64,000 nucleotides of DNA from CAZTGZ01 sp964613385 (lineage in GTDB: Bacteria > Bacteroidota > Bacteroidia > NS11-12g > UBA9320): assembly GCA_964613385.1 (NCBI GenBank), contig CAZTGZ010000001.1, positions 1 through 64,000 of the forward strand, read 5' to 3'. The translations under genes were made by a program, and so were the position numbers. The notes under the pieces were generated by a model. That model saw nothing but the letters and a program-made list of their open reading frames with translations. It was not told where the DNA came from and did no database searches. Below, in pieces: positions 1 through 8,378 of this stretch. The first letter of the stretch is position 1. Each line of letters begins with the position of its first letter.

Positions 1-83
1 CTCAGAAAACGCCCCAAAACGGGAAACCCATTCTAAAAAAGAGAATAATCTAAAATGTGGAATCGTTGAACGAAGTTGGAAAA

Positions 84-1265
84 TTAGAGCATTTGGCTCA
101 ATGTCTTTCCAATACTCAACGATGATGTAGCAGCCGGAGATGGTGCATTCAATACATGTATGATGTTCTTATCCTGAATAATCTTGAAATCGTCCAGTAA
201 ATCTCCATTTCTATGACAGGCTTGTGCCCTTACGCCAGCCTCCGCGGGAACTAAATCGTTTTCTCTGATTTCGGGAATCAAACGTTGCAATGCCTTGGTG
301 AATGCTCGCTTAGAAAATGATCGGTGCATCTCTCCCAACCCTGTTTTCCAATATTTCATGCTCACTTTACGGAAACCCGGCCAGGTTAATGTATTCCATA
401 GTTCCCTGAAATGAATGTCCCACTTGCGGTATCCTTCGCGTCGGAAAGCAAGCACCGCATTGGGTCCGGCTTCTATATGCCCATTCATCATACGCGTAAA
501 ATGAACCCCTAAGAACGGAAAGGCAGGGTCGGGTACCGGATAAATTAAGTTTCTAACCAAATGATGTTTTTCCGGCTTAATCATATAATATTCTCCCCGG
601 AAAGGTAAAATGCGCGTATCTAATGTGCCCTCGGTTAACTCGGCTACTTTATCGCTGTACAACCCGGCACAGTTAATTACTTTTTCAGTCAAATAGGTTT
701 GTCCGGCAGTAGATACACCTATTTCACTTCCTTTTTGAATGTTTATTACTTTTTCTCCAACCCGAACTTCACCACCCATTTCACGTATTAAATCTGCATA
801 TTTTAAAGAGACCTGCAGGTAATCTATAATACCGGTCTGCGGCACAAATAAGGCCCTTAAACCGGTACAATGTGGTTCATAATCGGCAATCCGTTCCTGC
901 TCTATCCAGGTTAATCCTTCCAGTCCATTGGCCAATCCTCGTTCATAGAGCGCCTCCAAACGGGGCAACTCTTCAGGCAAAGTCGCCACAATAATCTTTC
1001 CGCATAAATCATAAGGAATTTGATTTTGTTGAGCGAATTCCAATAGCATCTCATATCCTCTAATGCAATTCAGCGCCTTTAAACTGCCCGGTTTATAATA
1101 GATACCTGAGTGTATTACACCACTGTTGTGGCCGGTTTGATGACCGGCAAGTGTCTGATCCTTTTCTAATAACAGCAGTTTCGTTCCGGGTTTAGATTTA
1201 AGAATCTGATACGCTGTCGCCAATCCCACGATTCCACCACCTACAATTATTACCTGATATTTCAT
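84..1265 (-). CDS. lhgO: L-2-hydroxyglutarate oxidase (FAD-dependent)
   Basis: This 393-residue protein belongs to the FAD-dependent L-2-hydroxyglutarate oxidase/dehydrogenase family, which converts L-2-hydroxyglutarate to 2-oxoglutarate. The N-terminus carries the dinucleotide-binding fold with GGGIVG at residues 9-14, followed by the family block HNSGVIHSGIYY near residue 46-57, and it ends with a typical C-terminal segment (VRAQAC, then the PSPAAT block). The length fits the family. A TAnnTTTG-like -7 element lies 15 bases upstream of the start on the same strand. The gene stands alone, divergent from the methionine synthase fragment. The family is known; the exact substrate here is inferred from overall similarity of motifs. 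Confidence 0.9.
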   Translation of the reverse strand: MKYQVIIVGGGIVGLATAYQILKSKPGTKLLLLEKDQTLAGHQTGHNSGVIHSGIYYKPGSLKALNCIRGYEMLLEFAQQNQIPYDLCGKIIVATLPEELPRLEALYERGLANGLEGLTWIEQERIADYEPHCTGLRALFVPQTGIIDYLQVSLKYADLIREMGGEVRVGEKVINIQKGSEIGVSTAGQTYLTEKVINCAGLYSDKVAELTEGTLDTRILPFRGEYYMIKPEKHHLVRNLIYPVPDPAFPFLGVHFTRMMNGHIEAGPNAVLAFRREGYRKWDIHFRELWNTLTWPGFRKVSMKYWKTGLGEMHRSFSKRAFTKALQRLIPEIRENDLVPAEAGVRAQACHRNGDLLDDFKIIQDKNIIHVLNAPSPAATSSLSIGKTLSQML

Positions 1266-1279
1266 ATGTTGAGACCCTG

Positions 1280-1287
1280 CAAAGTTA
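1280..1287 (-). promoter_or_regulatory. Candidate -7 promoter element of lhgO
   Basis: Read on the minus strand this is TAACTTTG, a match to the Bacteroidota -7 consensus TAnnTTTG, ending 14 bases before the lhgO start codon. I see no good TTTG -33 element at the expected spacing, so the call rests on the -7 box and its position. Confidence 0.45.
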
Positions 1288-1413
1288 TAAACCTAGTCTA
1301 TTGACTGCATCCATGGGCACAATTTAACCACGATAATGTCAAAACATTCTCTGACTTAAATCATCTTGACCATTGCTTATGGCAAAACCCCCGACTCTTC
1401 AATAAACCTTGCT

Positions 1414-1421
1414 TATTTTTG
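1414..1421 (+). promoter_or_regulatory. Candidate -7 promoter element of the metH-half/bshA operon
   Basis: TATTTTTG matches the Bacteroidota -7 consensus TAnnTTTG and lies 46 bases before the ATG at 1468. It falls inside the longer open frame that begins at 1366, which argues that the real start is 1468. No clear -33 TTTG is seen. Confidence 0.5.
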
Positions 1422-1467
1422 CACATACCCTCTAAACCAAATTGTTCATTCAAACGTTTATCGAATA

Positions 1468-2493
1468 ATGATCACGAAAAACAGATTCAAAGAATTATTG
1501 AAAGATAGAGTTCTGGTGCTCGATGGGGCAATGGGTACGATGATACAACGGCATGAACTGACCGAATCCGACTATCGCGGTGAAAGATTTAAAGACTTTC
1601 CGCATAATCTTAAAGGAAACAACGATCTGCTGGTATTAACCCAACCGAATATCATTTCAGAAATTCATGAGGCCTATTTGGCATCCGGTGCCGATATTAT
1701 TGAAACAAATACCTTTAATGCCAACCGTATTTCCATGGCCGACTATCACATGGAAGACCTGGTGATAGAAATGAATAAGGAGGCGGCAAGATTGGCCCGG
1801 GAAGCCGCGGATAAATATACGAACATGCAGCCCGACAAACCGAGATTGGTCGCGGGAAGTATGGGCCCAACCAATAAAACGGCTTCATTAAGTCCGGATG
1901 TAAATAACCCCGGATTTCGCGCGGTCACCTTCGATGAATTGGTCGATATTTATACGGAACAAGCGCAGGCATTGATAGATGGAGGGGTGGACATTCTGCT
2001 CCTTGAAACTGTATTTGATACCTTGAATTGCAAGGCCGGACTCTTCGCCATACTCCAACTGGAGCAAGCGTTGGGTTATGACTTACCCGTGATGGTGAGC
2101 GGCACGATTACCGATGCCAGTGGCCGAACTCTGAGTGGACAAACCACCGCCGCGTTTTGGACCAGTATTGCACATGCTGAACCGGTAAGTATCGGGCTAA
2201 ACTGTGCATTGGGAGCAGACCAGCTAAGGCCCTATCTGGCTGAACTCAGTCAAATCGCCTGGGCACCGGTCAGCGCACATCCGAATGCCGGATTGCCAAA
2301 TGAATTTGGTAACTATGACCAGACACCAGAGCAAATGGGCGCCATTATCCATGACTTTCTGAAAGCAGGATATCTCAATATTATTGGTGGCTGCTGTGGA
2401 ACCACACCCGATCATATCCGCGAAATTGCCCGGGTTGCTCAGGAATTTAATCCCCGGGAAGTTCCGGTTTTAGAAGCACAAAGCAGCCTATGA
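1468..2493 (+). CDS. Homocysteine S-methyltransferase half of methionine synthase (MetH N-terminal domain only)
   Basis: The 341-residue product covers just the homocysteine-binding, zinc-dependent methyltransferase barrel of cobalamin-dependent methionine synthase. It begins with the VLDGAMGTMIQ block, and the three zinc ligands are visible at Cys246, Cys309 and Cys310 (in GGCCGTTP), almost the same numbering as in E. coli MetH. The pterin, cobalamin and reactivation domains are absent: the frame stops at 2493 and bshA follows with a 4-base ATGA overlap. A split MetH is known in Bacteroidota; the other half must lie outside this window if the enzyme works. The start at 1468 is chosen because the family sequence begins there and a promoter-like box lies just upstream; the open frame could extend to 1366. 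Confidence 0.88.
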   Translation: MITKNRFKELLKDRVLVLDGAMGTMIQRHELTESDYRGERFKDFPHNLKGNNDLLVLTQPNIISEIHEAYLASGADIIETNTFNANRISMADYHMEDLVIEMNKEAARLAREAADKYTNMQPDKPRLVAGSMGPTNKTASLSPDVNNPGFRAVTFDELVDIYTEQAQALIDGGVDILLLETVFDTLNCKAGLFAILQLEQALGYDLPVMVSGTITDASGRTLSGQTTAAFWTSIAHAEPVSIGLNCALGADQLRPYLAELSQIAWAPVSAHPNAGLPNEFGNYDQTPEQMGAIIHDFLKAGYLNIIGGCCGTTPDHIREIARVAQEFNPREVPVLEAQSSL

Positions 2494-3629
2494 ATATTGG
2501 AATCATCTGCTATCCTACCTATGGAGGAAGCGGGGTAGTTGCCACCGAATTAGGCAAAGCACTCGGTCAGGAAGGACATCAGGTTCACTTTATTTCATAT
2601 GACCAACCTGCCCGTTTGGACTTTTTTAATCAGAACCTGTTTTATCATGAAGTGACCGTATCTAAATATCCCTTGTTTAGGTATCCACCTTACGAAATTG
2701 CACTGGCAAGCAAAATTGTAGACATCGTTCAGGTCGCCAAATTGGATGTTCTGCATGTGCATTATGCCATACCACATGCGGCTGCAGCGCTTATGGCCAG
2801 ACAAATTCTGCAGAGAAAGGGAATTTATATTCCGGTAATAACTACCCTGCACGGAACAGATATAACCCTGGTGGGGAAAGATCCCACATATGAGCCGGTG
2901 GTCAGCTACAGCATCAATGAAAGCGACGCAGTCACGTCTGTTTCGGAAAGCTTGAAAAACGACACCTACAAACATTTTGAAGTCAGCAAGCCCATCGAAG
3001 TCATTCCCAATTTTATTGACTTCGGCAGATTTTCAAAGAAGCCGAAAGAACATTTTAAAAAGGCCATTGCGCCCAATGGGGAACGAATATTGGTTCACAC
3101 CTCCAATTTCAGAAAGGTTAAAAGAATTGAAGATGTGGTAGAGGTATTTCATCTGGTAAAACAGCAAATACCTTCCAGATTATTGCTGGTAGGAGATGGG
3201 CCTGAGCGGTTTCAAATTGAAAAAGTATGCCGGGAATACGAACTCGACAATGATGTCACCTTTTTGGGAAAACAGGATGCCGTAGAAGAGATATTATCCG
3301 TTTGTGATTTATTCTTATTGACCTCTGAAACAGAGAGTTTTGGACTTTCAGCCCTGGAAGCCATGGCATGTGAAGTTCCAGTAATCAGCAGCAACAGCGG
3401 TGGACTTCCCGAAGTAAATCTCAATGGTTTTAGCGGATATACCTGTGAAGTGGGCGACACACGCAGCATGGCTGAAAAAGCACTCCACATACTGGGACCC
3501 GAATTAGAAACATTTAAAAAGCAGGCCTTCGAGCAATCCAGAAAATTTGATTTAAAGATTATCCTTCCTGTCTATGAGCGCTTGTATGAGAAAGTCATCA
3601 AAAACGCAGCGTATTCGGTAACTCCCTGA
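2490..3629 (+). CDS. bshA: N-acetyl-alpha-D-glucosaminyl L-malate synthase BshA
   Basis: This is a 379-residue GT4-type glycosyltransferase that joins GlcNAc from UDP-GlcNAc to L-malate, the first step of bacillithiol synthesis. The diagnostic N-terminal YPTYGGSGVVATELG (residues 9-23), the HGTD block at 121-124 and the retaining-GT E-x7-E motif at Glu282/Glu290 (TESFGLSALEAMACE region) are all present. The gene overlaps the upstream MetH half by ATGA, so the two are probably translationally coupled, linking homocysteine and low-molecular-weight thiol metabolism. Its 3' end overlaps the convergent membrane-protein gene by 32 bases. BshB and BshC are not in this window. Confidence 0.9.
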   Translation: MNIGIICYPTYGGSGVVATELGKALGQEGHQVHFISYDQPARLDFFNQNLFYHEVTVSKYPLFRYPPYEIALASKIVDIVQVAKLDVLHVHYAIPHAAAALMARQILQRKGIYIPVITTLHGTDITLVGKDPTYEPVVSYSINESDAVTSVSESLKNDTYKHFEVSKPIEVIPNFIDFGRFSKKPKEHFKKAIAPNGERILVHTSNFRKVKRIEDVVEVFHLVKQQIPSRLLLVGDGPERFQIEKVCREYELDNDVTFLGKQDAVEEILSVCDLFLLTSETESFGLSALEAMACEVPVISSNSGGLPEVNLNGFSGYTCEVGDTRSMAEKALHILGPELETFKKQAFEQSRKFDLKIILPVYERLYEKVIKNAAYSVTP

Positions 3630-4119
3630 ATTCAAATCCGGCAAAATCCGCAGATTCTTTTAATTCACGGATTGTTTTAACCTTTTTTAACCTTGTCCAG
3701 GGCACCTTGGCTAAACGGTGCATTTTGCCGCGCCCGTCTATCAATCCGAATTCCTGACCCCCGTATTTACCATAGTTGTATTCTGTGTAAAATATCGGGA
3801 AATCATGCAGGGTGTATCGGGTTTCGGCCGTTCCGCTGAATCTGTTTCGGCGCAACACAGTTATTTCCCCTTTCGAAAAGACCAATTGCAACGGGTATCT
3901 GGTCAGGAGCATGATGACCCCGGGAATAACCGGCAACAAACCGGCCAGCCACAGAAACGCATAGTCTCCTTCGTTTAATAAGATAAATGTGACAACTACA
4001 CCCAACAAAATCAGGAAGATGGAGTAAATTTTAAACAAAATGAAATGAAATTTACGATCCCCCTGACTCAGCTTCCATACGATGGAATGAGCCCCGTGTT
4101 GTATATCGAAAAAGGCCAA
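3598..4119 (-). CDS. Hypothetical membrane protein with two transmembrane segments
   Basis: I do not recognise this 173-residue protein. Residues about 27-47 (FILFKIYSIFLILLGVVV region) and 53-70 form two hydrophobic segments joined by a short loop, followed by a soluble C-terminal half of about 95 residues rich in beta-type sequence and basic residues, an arrangement common among small PH-like/DUF membrane proteins. It converges on bshA with a 32-base overlap and is 9 bases from the sodA stop, downstream of sodA on the same strand, so it may be co-transcribed with sodA. Function unknown. Confidence 0.65.
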   Translation of the reverse strand: MAFFDIQHGAHSIVWKLSQGDRKFHFILFKIYSIFLILLGVVVTFILLNEGDYAFLWLAGLLPVIPGVIMLLTRYPLQLVFSKGEITVLRRNRFSGTAETRYTLHDFPIFYTEYNYGKYGGQEFGLIDGRGKMHRLAKVPWTRLKKVKTIRELKESADFAGFEFRELPNTLRF

Positions 4120-4128
4120 ATTTCCGGA

Positions 4129-4728
4129 TTAGAGAGCAGCCTGATATCTGCGGTTTACTTCATCCCAATTTACAACATTCCAAAATGCTGCAATATAGTC
4201 TGGTCTCCGGTTTTGATAGTGCAGGTAATAAGCGTGTTCCCATACATCCAGACCCAAAATGGGCGTGCCTTCACATCCTTCGCCCATGAGTGGATTGTCC
4301 TGATTGGCAGTAGAACAAACTTCCAATTTTCCCTGATTCACACATAACCAAGCCCATCCGCTGCCAAATCGGGTCATAGCAGCTTTAGCAAAGGATTCCT
4401 TAAATGCGTCAAATCCTCCCAATTCGCCGTCAATGGCCTCAGCCAAAGCGCCACCCGGGTTACCTCCTCCATTCGGACTCATAATGGTCCAGAAAAGAGA
4501 GTGATTATAGTGTCCGCCTCCATTGTTGCGAATGGCAGCTACACTTTTTCCGCTTTTCATGAGTTCCTCTAACGATTTACCTTCGTGTTCGGTTCCGGCA
4601 ATGGCAGCATTCAGGTTGTTGACATAGGCTGCATGGTGTTTACCATGGTGAATTTGCATGGTAGTTGTGTCGATATGGGGTTCTAAAGCGTCGTGAGAAT
4701 AAGGAAGTTGTGGTAATTCGAAAGCCAT
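4129..4728 (-). CDS. sodA: Superoxide dismutase, Mn type
   Basis: This 199-residue Fe/Mn superoxide dismutase dismutates superoxide to oxygen and hydrogen peroxide. The metal ligands can be assigned as His27, His76, Asp161 and His165 (the last two in the signature DVWEHAYY). Metal preference is suggested by Gly72 before His73 and by Gln143 in TANQDNP, the pair seen in manganese enzymes such as E. coli SodA rather than the iron enzymes. There is no signal peptide, so it should be cytosolic. A -7 promoter-like box lies 27 bases upstream. The downstream membrane protein may share its transcript. Confidence 0.95.
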   Translation of the reverse strand: MAFELPQLPYSHDALEPHIDTTTMQIHHGKHHAAYVNNLNAAIAGTEHEGKSLEELMKSGKSVAAIRNNGGGHYNHSLFWTIMSPNGGGNPGGALAEAIDGELGGFDAFKESFAKAAMTRFGSGWAWLCVNQGKLEVCSTANQDNPLMGEGCEGTPILGLDVWEHAYYLHYQNRRPDYIAAFWNVVNWDEVNRRYQAAL

Positions 4729-4754
4729 AATGTGTTGTTATTTCTGATTCAAAG

Positions 4755-4762
4755 CAAAATTA
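4755..4762 (-). promoter_or_regulatory. Candidate -7 promoter element of sodA
   Basis: On the minus strand the sequence reads TAATTTTG, matching the TAnnTTTG consensus, 26 bases before the sodA ATG. The -33 region has no clear TTTG. Confidence 0.45.
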
Positions 4763-4815
4763 ATGATTAATAATGACGCCTGAGTTGTAAAATTGTTTGC
4801 TAAAATTGACCAAAT

Positions 4816-5391
4816 ATGTCTCTAGACCAAATTATTCAATCACGTCGTTCGTTTTTTCCGGCTCAATTTTCCGGTGAAAAACTACCGGATAGCCTCATAC
4901 ACAGAATGTTCGAAAACGCCAATTGGGCACCTACACATTTGCACACTGAACCATGGAGATTCAAAGTGTATAAGGATGATTCTTTGTTGGAACTGATGAA
5001 GTTTATGGCCGGTTTATACAGGGAAATCACCCTCCCTGAGCATTTTAGCCAGGCCAAATTCGACAAATACACTCAGGCCAATACGCGTGCTTCTCACGTA
5101 ATTGCCATAGGTATGCATCGGCATGAGCTGCAGGGGTTGCCCGAATGTGAAGAAGTGGCTGCGGTGGCCATGGCCGTTCAAAATATGTGGCTTACCCTGA
5201 GTAGTGAACCCGGAGCCGGAGGATACTGGAGCACAGGCAGCATGGTTTATACCCCTCAAATGGCACAATTTTTAGATTTTCAATCTCCGGTGAGCTGTCT
5301 GGGACTGTTTTATATTGGCAGTATCGACCAATCCAAGCCGCATGCCGAAGGAAAAAGAAAACCCATCGAAGAAAAAGTTATCTGGGTCTAA
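4816..5391 (+). CDS. Nitroreductase-family FMN oxidoreductase
   Basis: The 191-residue product resembles short YdjA-type members of the FMN-dependent nitroreductase fold. The family N-terminus (IIQSRRSFFPAQF, residues 6-18) supplies the FMN-phosphate-binding arginines, ANWAPTHLHTEPWRF follows at about residue 35-49, and the GGYWSTG stretch near residue 135 sits where the family binds FMN. There is no signal peptide. Physiological substrate is not predictable. The 3' end overlaps the convergent membrane-protein gene by 14 bases. Confidence 0.85.
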   Translation: MSLDQIIQSRRSFFPAQFSGEKLPDSLIHRMFENANWAPTHLHTEPWRFKVYKDDSLLELMKFMAGLYREITLPEHFSQAKFDKYTQANTRASHVIAIGMHRHELQGLPECEEVAAVAMAVQNMWLTLSSEPGAGGYWSTGSMVYTPQMAQFLDFQSPVSCLGLFYIGSIDQSKPHAEGKRKPIEEKVIWV

Positions 5392-6886
5392 CGGATACGA
5401 TCTGGTATTTGGAATTATAAAATAGTACATCAGAAATGGATGTGTCCCTGAGGCTCAAAGCATGGGTAACCCCTTTCGGGAAGAGGTTTTGTCTGTTGGC
5501 AGACCGAAGGTTGCGCTGAAAATGTTCATCGGCTTCCGATTGCAAGGAAAAGCCACCTCCTGTACTGATACCTACTCCATAAATCGCTTCTATTCTCCTA
5601 TACCACTGTAAAATCCCATCCGGGTTATGGGGTACTGCTTTAAAGCAAATGTAAACAGACCTTTCTGCATAATATGGAAATGCATCGGCCATAAAAGGAA
5701 TGACAAACAGCGCATTGGTATCCGTTTTTTCTTTAGCCTGCCGGCATATGTCTATCAATTCCGGGTCCTGATGATAGCCAAGGATATCCATGGGTTTTTG
5801 CAACGGATTAAGCCCGGGAAATAACATGAATATTGCCAGGGCGATCAAGCTGAATCCGGTGATCAGCTGTATCAGACGAGGATGCAGCGTGAAATCAGGA
5901 AGGAGTCGGTTGAACATGGCCGCCGAGCCCAATGCCCAGATAAGCGCATACAGCTTAAACCATTGGGTTTGGGCTACGGTAACACTATTCAGCACTTCCA
6001 CGCCAATCAAGTAAACCAATGAACCCAACAAGATGGTGAGCACCATATAACGGATAAAGGGCGAATTTTTCCAATGATTATAAAGCAGGTAGAAGCTGAA
6101 AAATACGGTCAATACCCATCCGGAAATTTTAAATGCAGAGGGTAGATTGTGGTGCGGGTTGCGAAAACGCACCAGCAGATCAAAATACAAGTCATGGGAC
6201 AAATGCGTTACCGACCTGCCTTGTTGATCATAAATAAGCAAAAAATACACGCCACCTGTTAAAATATATAAAAACACAGACCTGACATGTATTTTTCCAC
6301 ATAAAGCCGAGGCAAAAAAGGATGAGGTGAAAAACAGGAGTCCGGCCAGCGGATGGAACAAAGTGGCCAGTCCGAACAATCCCATCGCCGGATAATGTTT
6401 GTGTTTTAACAAAAAATAAATGGCCCAGATGGAAAGGACAAAAGCCACATTTTCACTTTGGAAATTGGACAAATACCAGTCATTTCCCCCTGGAATTCGT
6501 CCCATTCCCAAACAGAGATAAGCCATGAGGCCTATCCAGGCTTTTGCGATATTCATTTGACATAGCCTGGCTACTTGCAGCGTTCCGGCAATCAGGAAAA
6601 GGGTATAAAACCCGTGGAGTACAAAAAAACCTTCCCCCGCAAAACCATTCAGCCATCGGAAAGTCTGTACAAAGACCCATCGGATGTTCGGGGTAAGTTG
6701 GGAAATATAACCCACATAGAAATCCTGTTGATAAAGTTCGGGATGATTGATATGGAGCATATAGGGCAGTACTTCGGCATGATCTCCATGCCCAAAGGAA
6801 TATCCATACCGGAAGAGCAGCAGCACCCAGGAAATACAGGAAAGCAGGAAAATGGTTCTCTGTTGAGAATTTTGCATGCGAGGCAT
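5378..6886 (-). CDS. Polytopic membrane protein, unknown function
   Basis: This 502-residue protein has about ten hydrophobic segments spread through residues 10-360 and a soluble C-terminal domain of about 130 residues. The pattern of an early acidic loop (SFGHGDHAEVLPYMLH, residues 31-46) after the first membrane helix, followed by many helices, is reminiscent of GT-C-like or DUF6798-type membrane proteins, but no catalytic motif can be proved by eye. It converges with the nitroreductase gene (14-base overlap) and is followed upstream by a Gre-like gene on the same strand with a 22-base gap. Confidence 0.75.
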   Translation of the reverse strand: MPRMQNSQQRTIFLLSCISWVLLLFRYGYSFGHGDHAEVLPYMLHINHPELYQQDFYVGYISQLTPNIRWVFVQTFRWLNGFAGEGFFVLHGFYTLFLIAGTLQVARLCQMNIAKAWIGLMAYLCLGMGRIPGGNDWYLSNFQSENVAFVLSIWAIYFLLKHKHYPAMGLFGLATLFHPLAGLLFFTSSFFASALCGKIHVRSVFLYILTGGVYFLLIYDQQGRSVTHLSHDLYFDLLVRFRNPHHNLPSAFKISGWVLTVFFSFYLLYNHWKNSPFIRYMVLTILLGSLVYLIGVEVLNSVTVAQTQWFKLYALIWALGSAAMFNRLLPDFTLHPRLIQLITGFSLIALAIFMLFPGLNPLQKPMDILGYHQDPELIDICRQAKEKTDTNALFVIPFMADAFPYYAERSVYICFKAVPHNPDGILQWYRRIEAIYGVGISTGGGFSLQSEADEHFQRNLRSANRQNLFPKGVTHALSLRDTSISDVLFYNSKYQIVSVRPR

Positions 6887-6908
6887 AGGGTCAGGGTTTA
6901 CCTGTCCC

Positions 6909-7364
6909 TCAGCAAATATCGAGAATGCGGTGACTTTGCCCGTTCAATTCAAAAAATTCACCGGCTTTTTTCCCTTTAATGGCTTGTGCGATGGGGGAAG
7001 TAACAGAAATGGCATTCACCTTTCCCTGTTCGCTTTTCACCGGACCAACCGCCGCAGCGATATAGATCATCCCACTTTCCAGAGATACCAATGCCCCCCT
7101 TTCAGCTTCCGTAAACACAATATCCGGATTCAAATTTTTGATCACTTTGATTTCCTCGCCCGCTTGTGCCAATTGCTTTGCGAACATATCCCGGTCCAGT
7201 TGACCCATGGCCCTGCCGGTTTCATATTTATCACCGGAAGAGTTTTTTTCTTCGCTATTGGCCGACTCCTGCGCATCATCCATAGATTTCTTAGCGGCAT
7301 TGGCCCGATCGGTCAGGGTCTCCAGACAAATGCGATGAATCCTTTTCTTTAGTTCAATATCCAT
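6909..7364 (-). CDS. GreA/GreB-like C-terminal domain protein
   Basis: The product (151 residues from the ATG at 7364) has an N-terminal helical region with the conserved SAGDKYETGRAM-like block (here SSGDKYETGRAM) and a C-terminal beta domain resembling the FKBP-like domain of transcript-cleavage factors GreA/GreB (TSPIAQAIKGKKAGEFFELNG). Related short Bacteroidota proteins are often mislabelled as 3-oxoacyl-ACP synthases. The paired acidic residues at the coiled-coil tip of true Gre factors are not obvious, so it may bind RNA polymerase without cleavage activity. The open frame extends to an ATG at 7424; I prefer 7364 because family members begin with the MDIELKKR-like segment. Confidence 0.7.
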   Translation of the reverse strand: MDIELKKRIHRICLETLTDRANAAKKSMDDAQESANSEEKNSSGDKYETGRAMGQLDRDMFAKQLAQAGEEIKVIKNLNPDIVFTEAERGALVSLESGMIYIAAAVGPVKSEQGKVNAISVTSPIAQAIKGKKAGEFFELNGQSHRILDIC

Positions 7365-7442
7365 TCTGTCCGCGAAATAAACAGTTGAAAGTAAAATTGT
7401 TGTTATCAGCTTCATCATATTCATATTTCGGGGATTAGAATT

Positions 7443-7450
7443 TATTTTTG
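7443..7450 (+). promoter_or_regulatory. Candidate -7 element giving a near-leaderless transcript
   Basis: TATTTTTG matches TAnnTTTG and ends only five bases before the ATG at 7456. If transcription starts at the usual distance, the mRNA would have almost no 5' leader. Confidence 0.4.
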
Positions 7451-7455
7451 ATTCG

Positions 7456-8364
7456 ATGAAACGCGCTGAATTTTTGCGATTGTCGGCTTTTTCTTTGGTC
7501 GGTTGGATGGGTTCTCAGGGATTCAGGGCGTACATGCTTCAAAGCGACGAATTGCTGGAGTATTTTGCCCGTCTCAGAACCCTGATCATCGAATATTGCG
7601 GTATTAATTTGAGTCCATATTTCTACAGCCAACGGGCTGAAGGATATCAGCATTACTTGTATATATCGGAAGCCGACAAGGTTAAATTGCCGGAAGAGGA
7701 GTCGTATTTCAGGTATTATGGATCCAATGAGGAGCAGGCCCTCAAACAACAGGAAATCAAAAAGGCAGCCGGTTATCATACCCTTTTATACAAGACCGCT
7801 GCAACGTCTTCTGCAATGGTGTTTTCTCCATTGGAGCGGTACGACCGGGTCAGCTTGAGTTTTATCGCCTTGCACGAAGCCCACCATATTCACCGTCGCA
7901 ACCAAAAGTACACCCGTATTCCATATTCCATGGAAGAGGCGGCAGGGGATGTATTGGGAAATATGGTATCCGAAGAGTGGGCCATACGCTACCCGGATTT
8001 ATTCGCAGTATCGGAAGCGGTTAATCAGCGCAAATTGAACGAGTGGTTGTATGAGCGGATCAATGAAACGCGAAGCAGGTTGGATGCGGGCAAACCCCGG
8101 GAAAAGGAGTTTCGTCAATTGAGTGAAGCACTGGAAACTAAGCTGGAACATGCGGATTTGTTTAAAAAGGACAGATTTTTATATCCGGTGAATAACGCCT
8201 ACTTTATCCGTTATGGCTATTATACAAAACATTATTTTTTACTAAAGAAATTGTATAAAGCGGCGGGCAATCCAAAAGAATTTCTGGCCATTCTGGATAC
8301 GCTTCCGGAGTCAGAAGAAGAAGCTGTGTTGAAGATAGAAGGGATATTGAAGAAATGGGGATGA
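7456..8364 (+). CDS. Putative zinc metallopeptidase (HExxH protein)
   Basis: This 302-residue protein is not one I can name. It contains HEAHH at residues 140-144, a proper HExxH zinc-binding motif set in a hydrophobic helix (SLSFIALHEAHH), and a conserved-looking acidic pair EE at 160-161 followed by AAGD, spaced as the third ligand helix of gluzincins. The arrangement resembles the putative aminopeptidase family DUF2265, though overall similarity is not certain. A short hydrophobic stretch near residues 9-18 could be a weak signal. No operon partners: the neighbours on both sides are on the other strand. Confidence 0.65.
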   Translation: MKRAEFLRLSAFSLVGWMGSQGFRAYMLQSDELLEYFARLRTLIIEYCGINLSPYFYSQRAEGYQHYLYISEADKVKLPEEESYFRYYGSNEEQALKQQEIKKAAGYHTLLYKTAATSSAMVFSPLERYDRVSLSFIALHEAHHIHRRNQKYTRIPYSMEEAAGDVLGNMVSEEWAIRYPDLFAVSEAVNQRKLNEWLYERINETRSRLDAGKPREKEFRQLSEALETKLEHADLFKKDRFLYPVNNAYFIRYGYYTKHYFLLKKLYKAAGNPKEFLAILDTLPESEEEAVLKIEGILKKWG

Positions 8365-8378
8365 TGAGTTGAAGACCC

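Noticed and set aside
1366..1467. N-terminal extension of the MetH half
   Set aside because: The extension does not match the family and contains the candidate -7 box; the ATG at 1468 fits better.
1266..1467. Cobalamin or SAM riboswitch upstream of the MetH half
   Set aside because: No B12-box or SAM-type pairing pattern could be found by eye in the 200-base leader.
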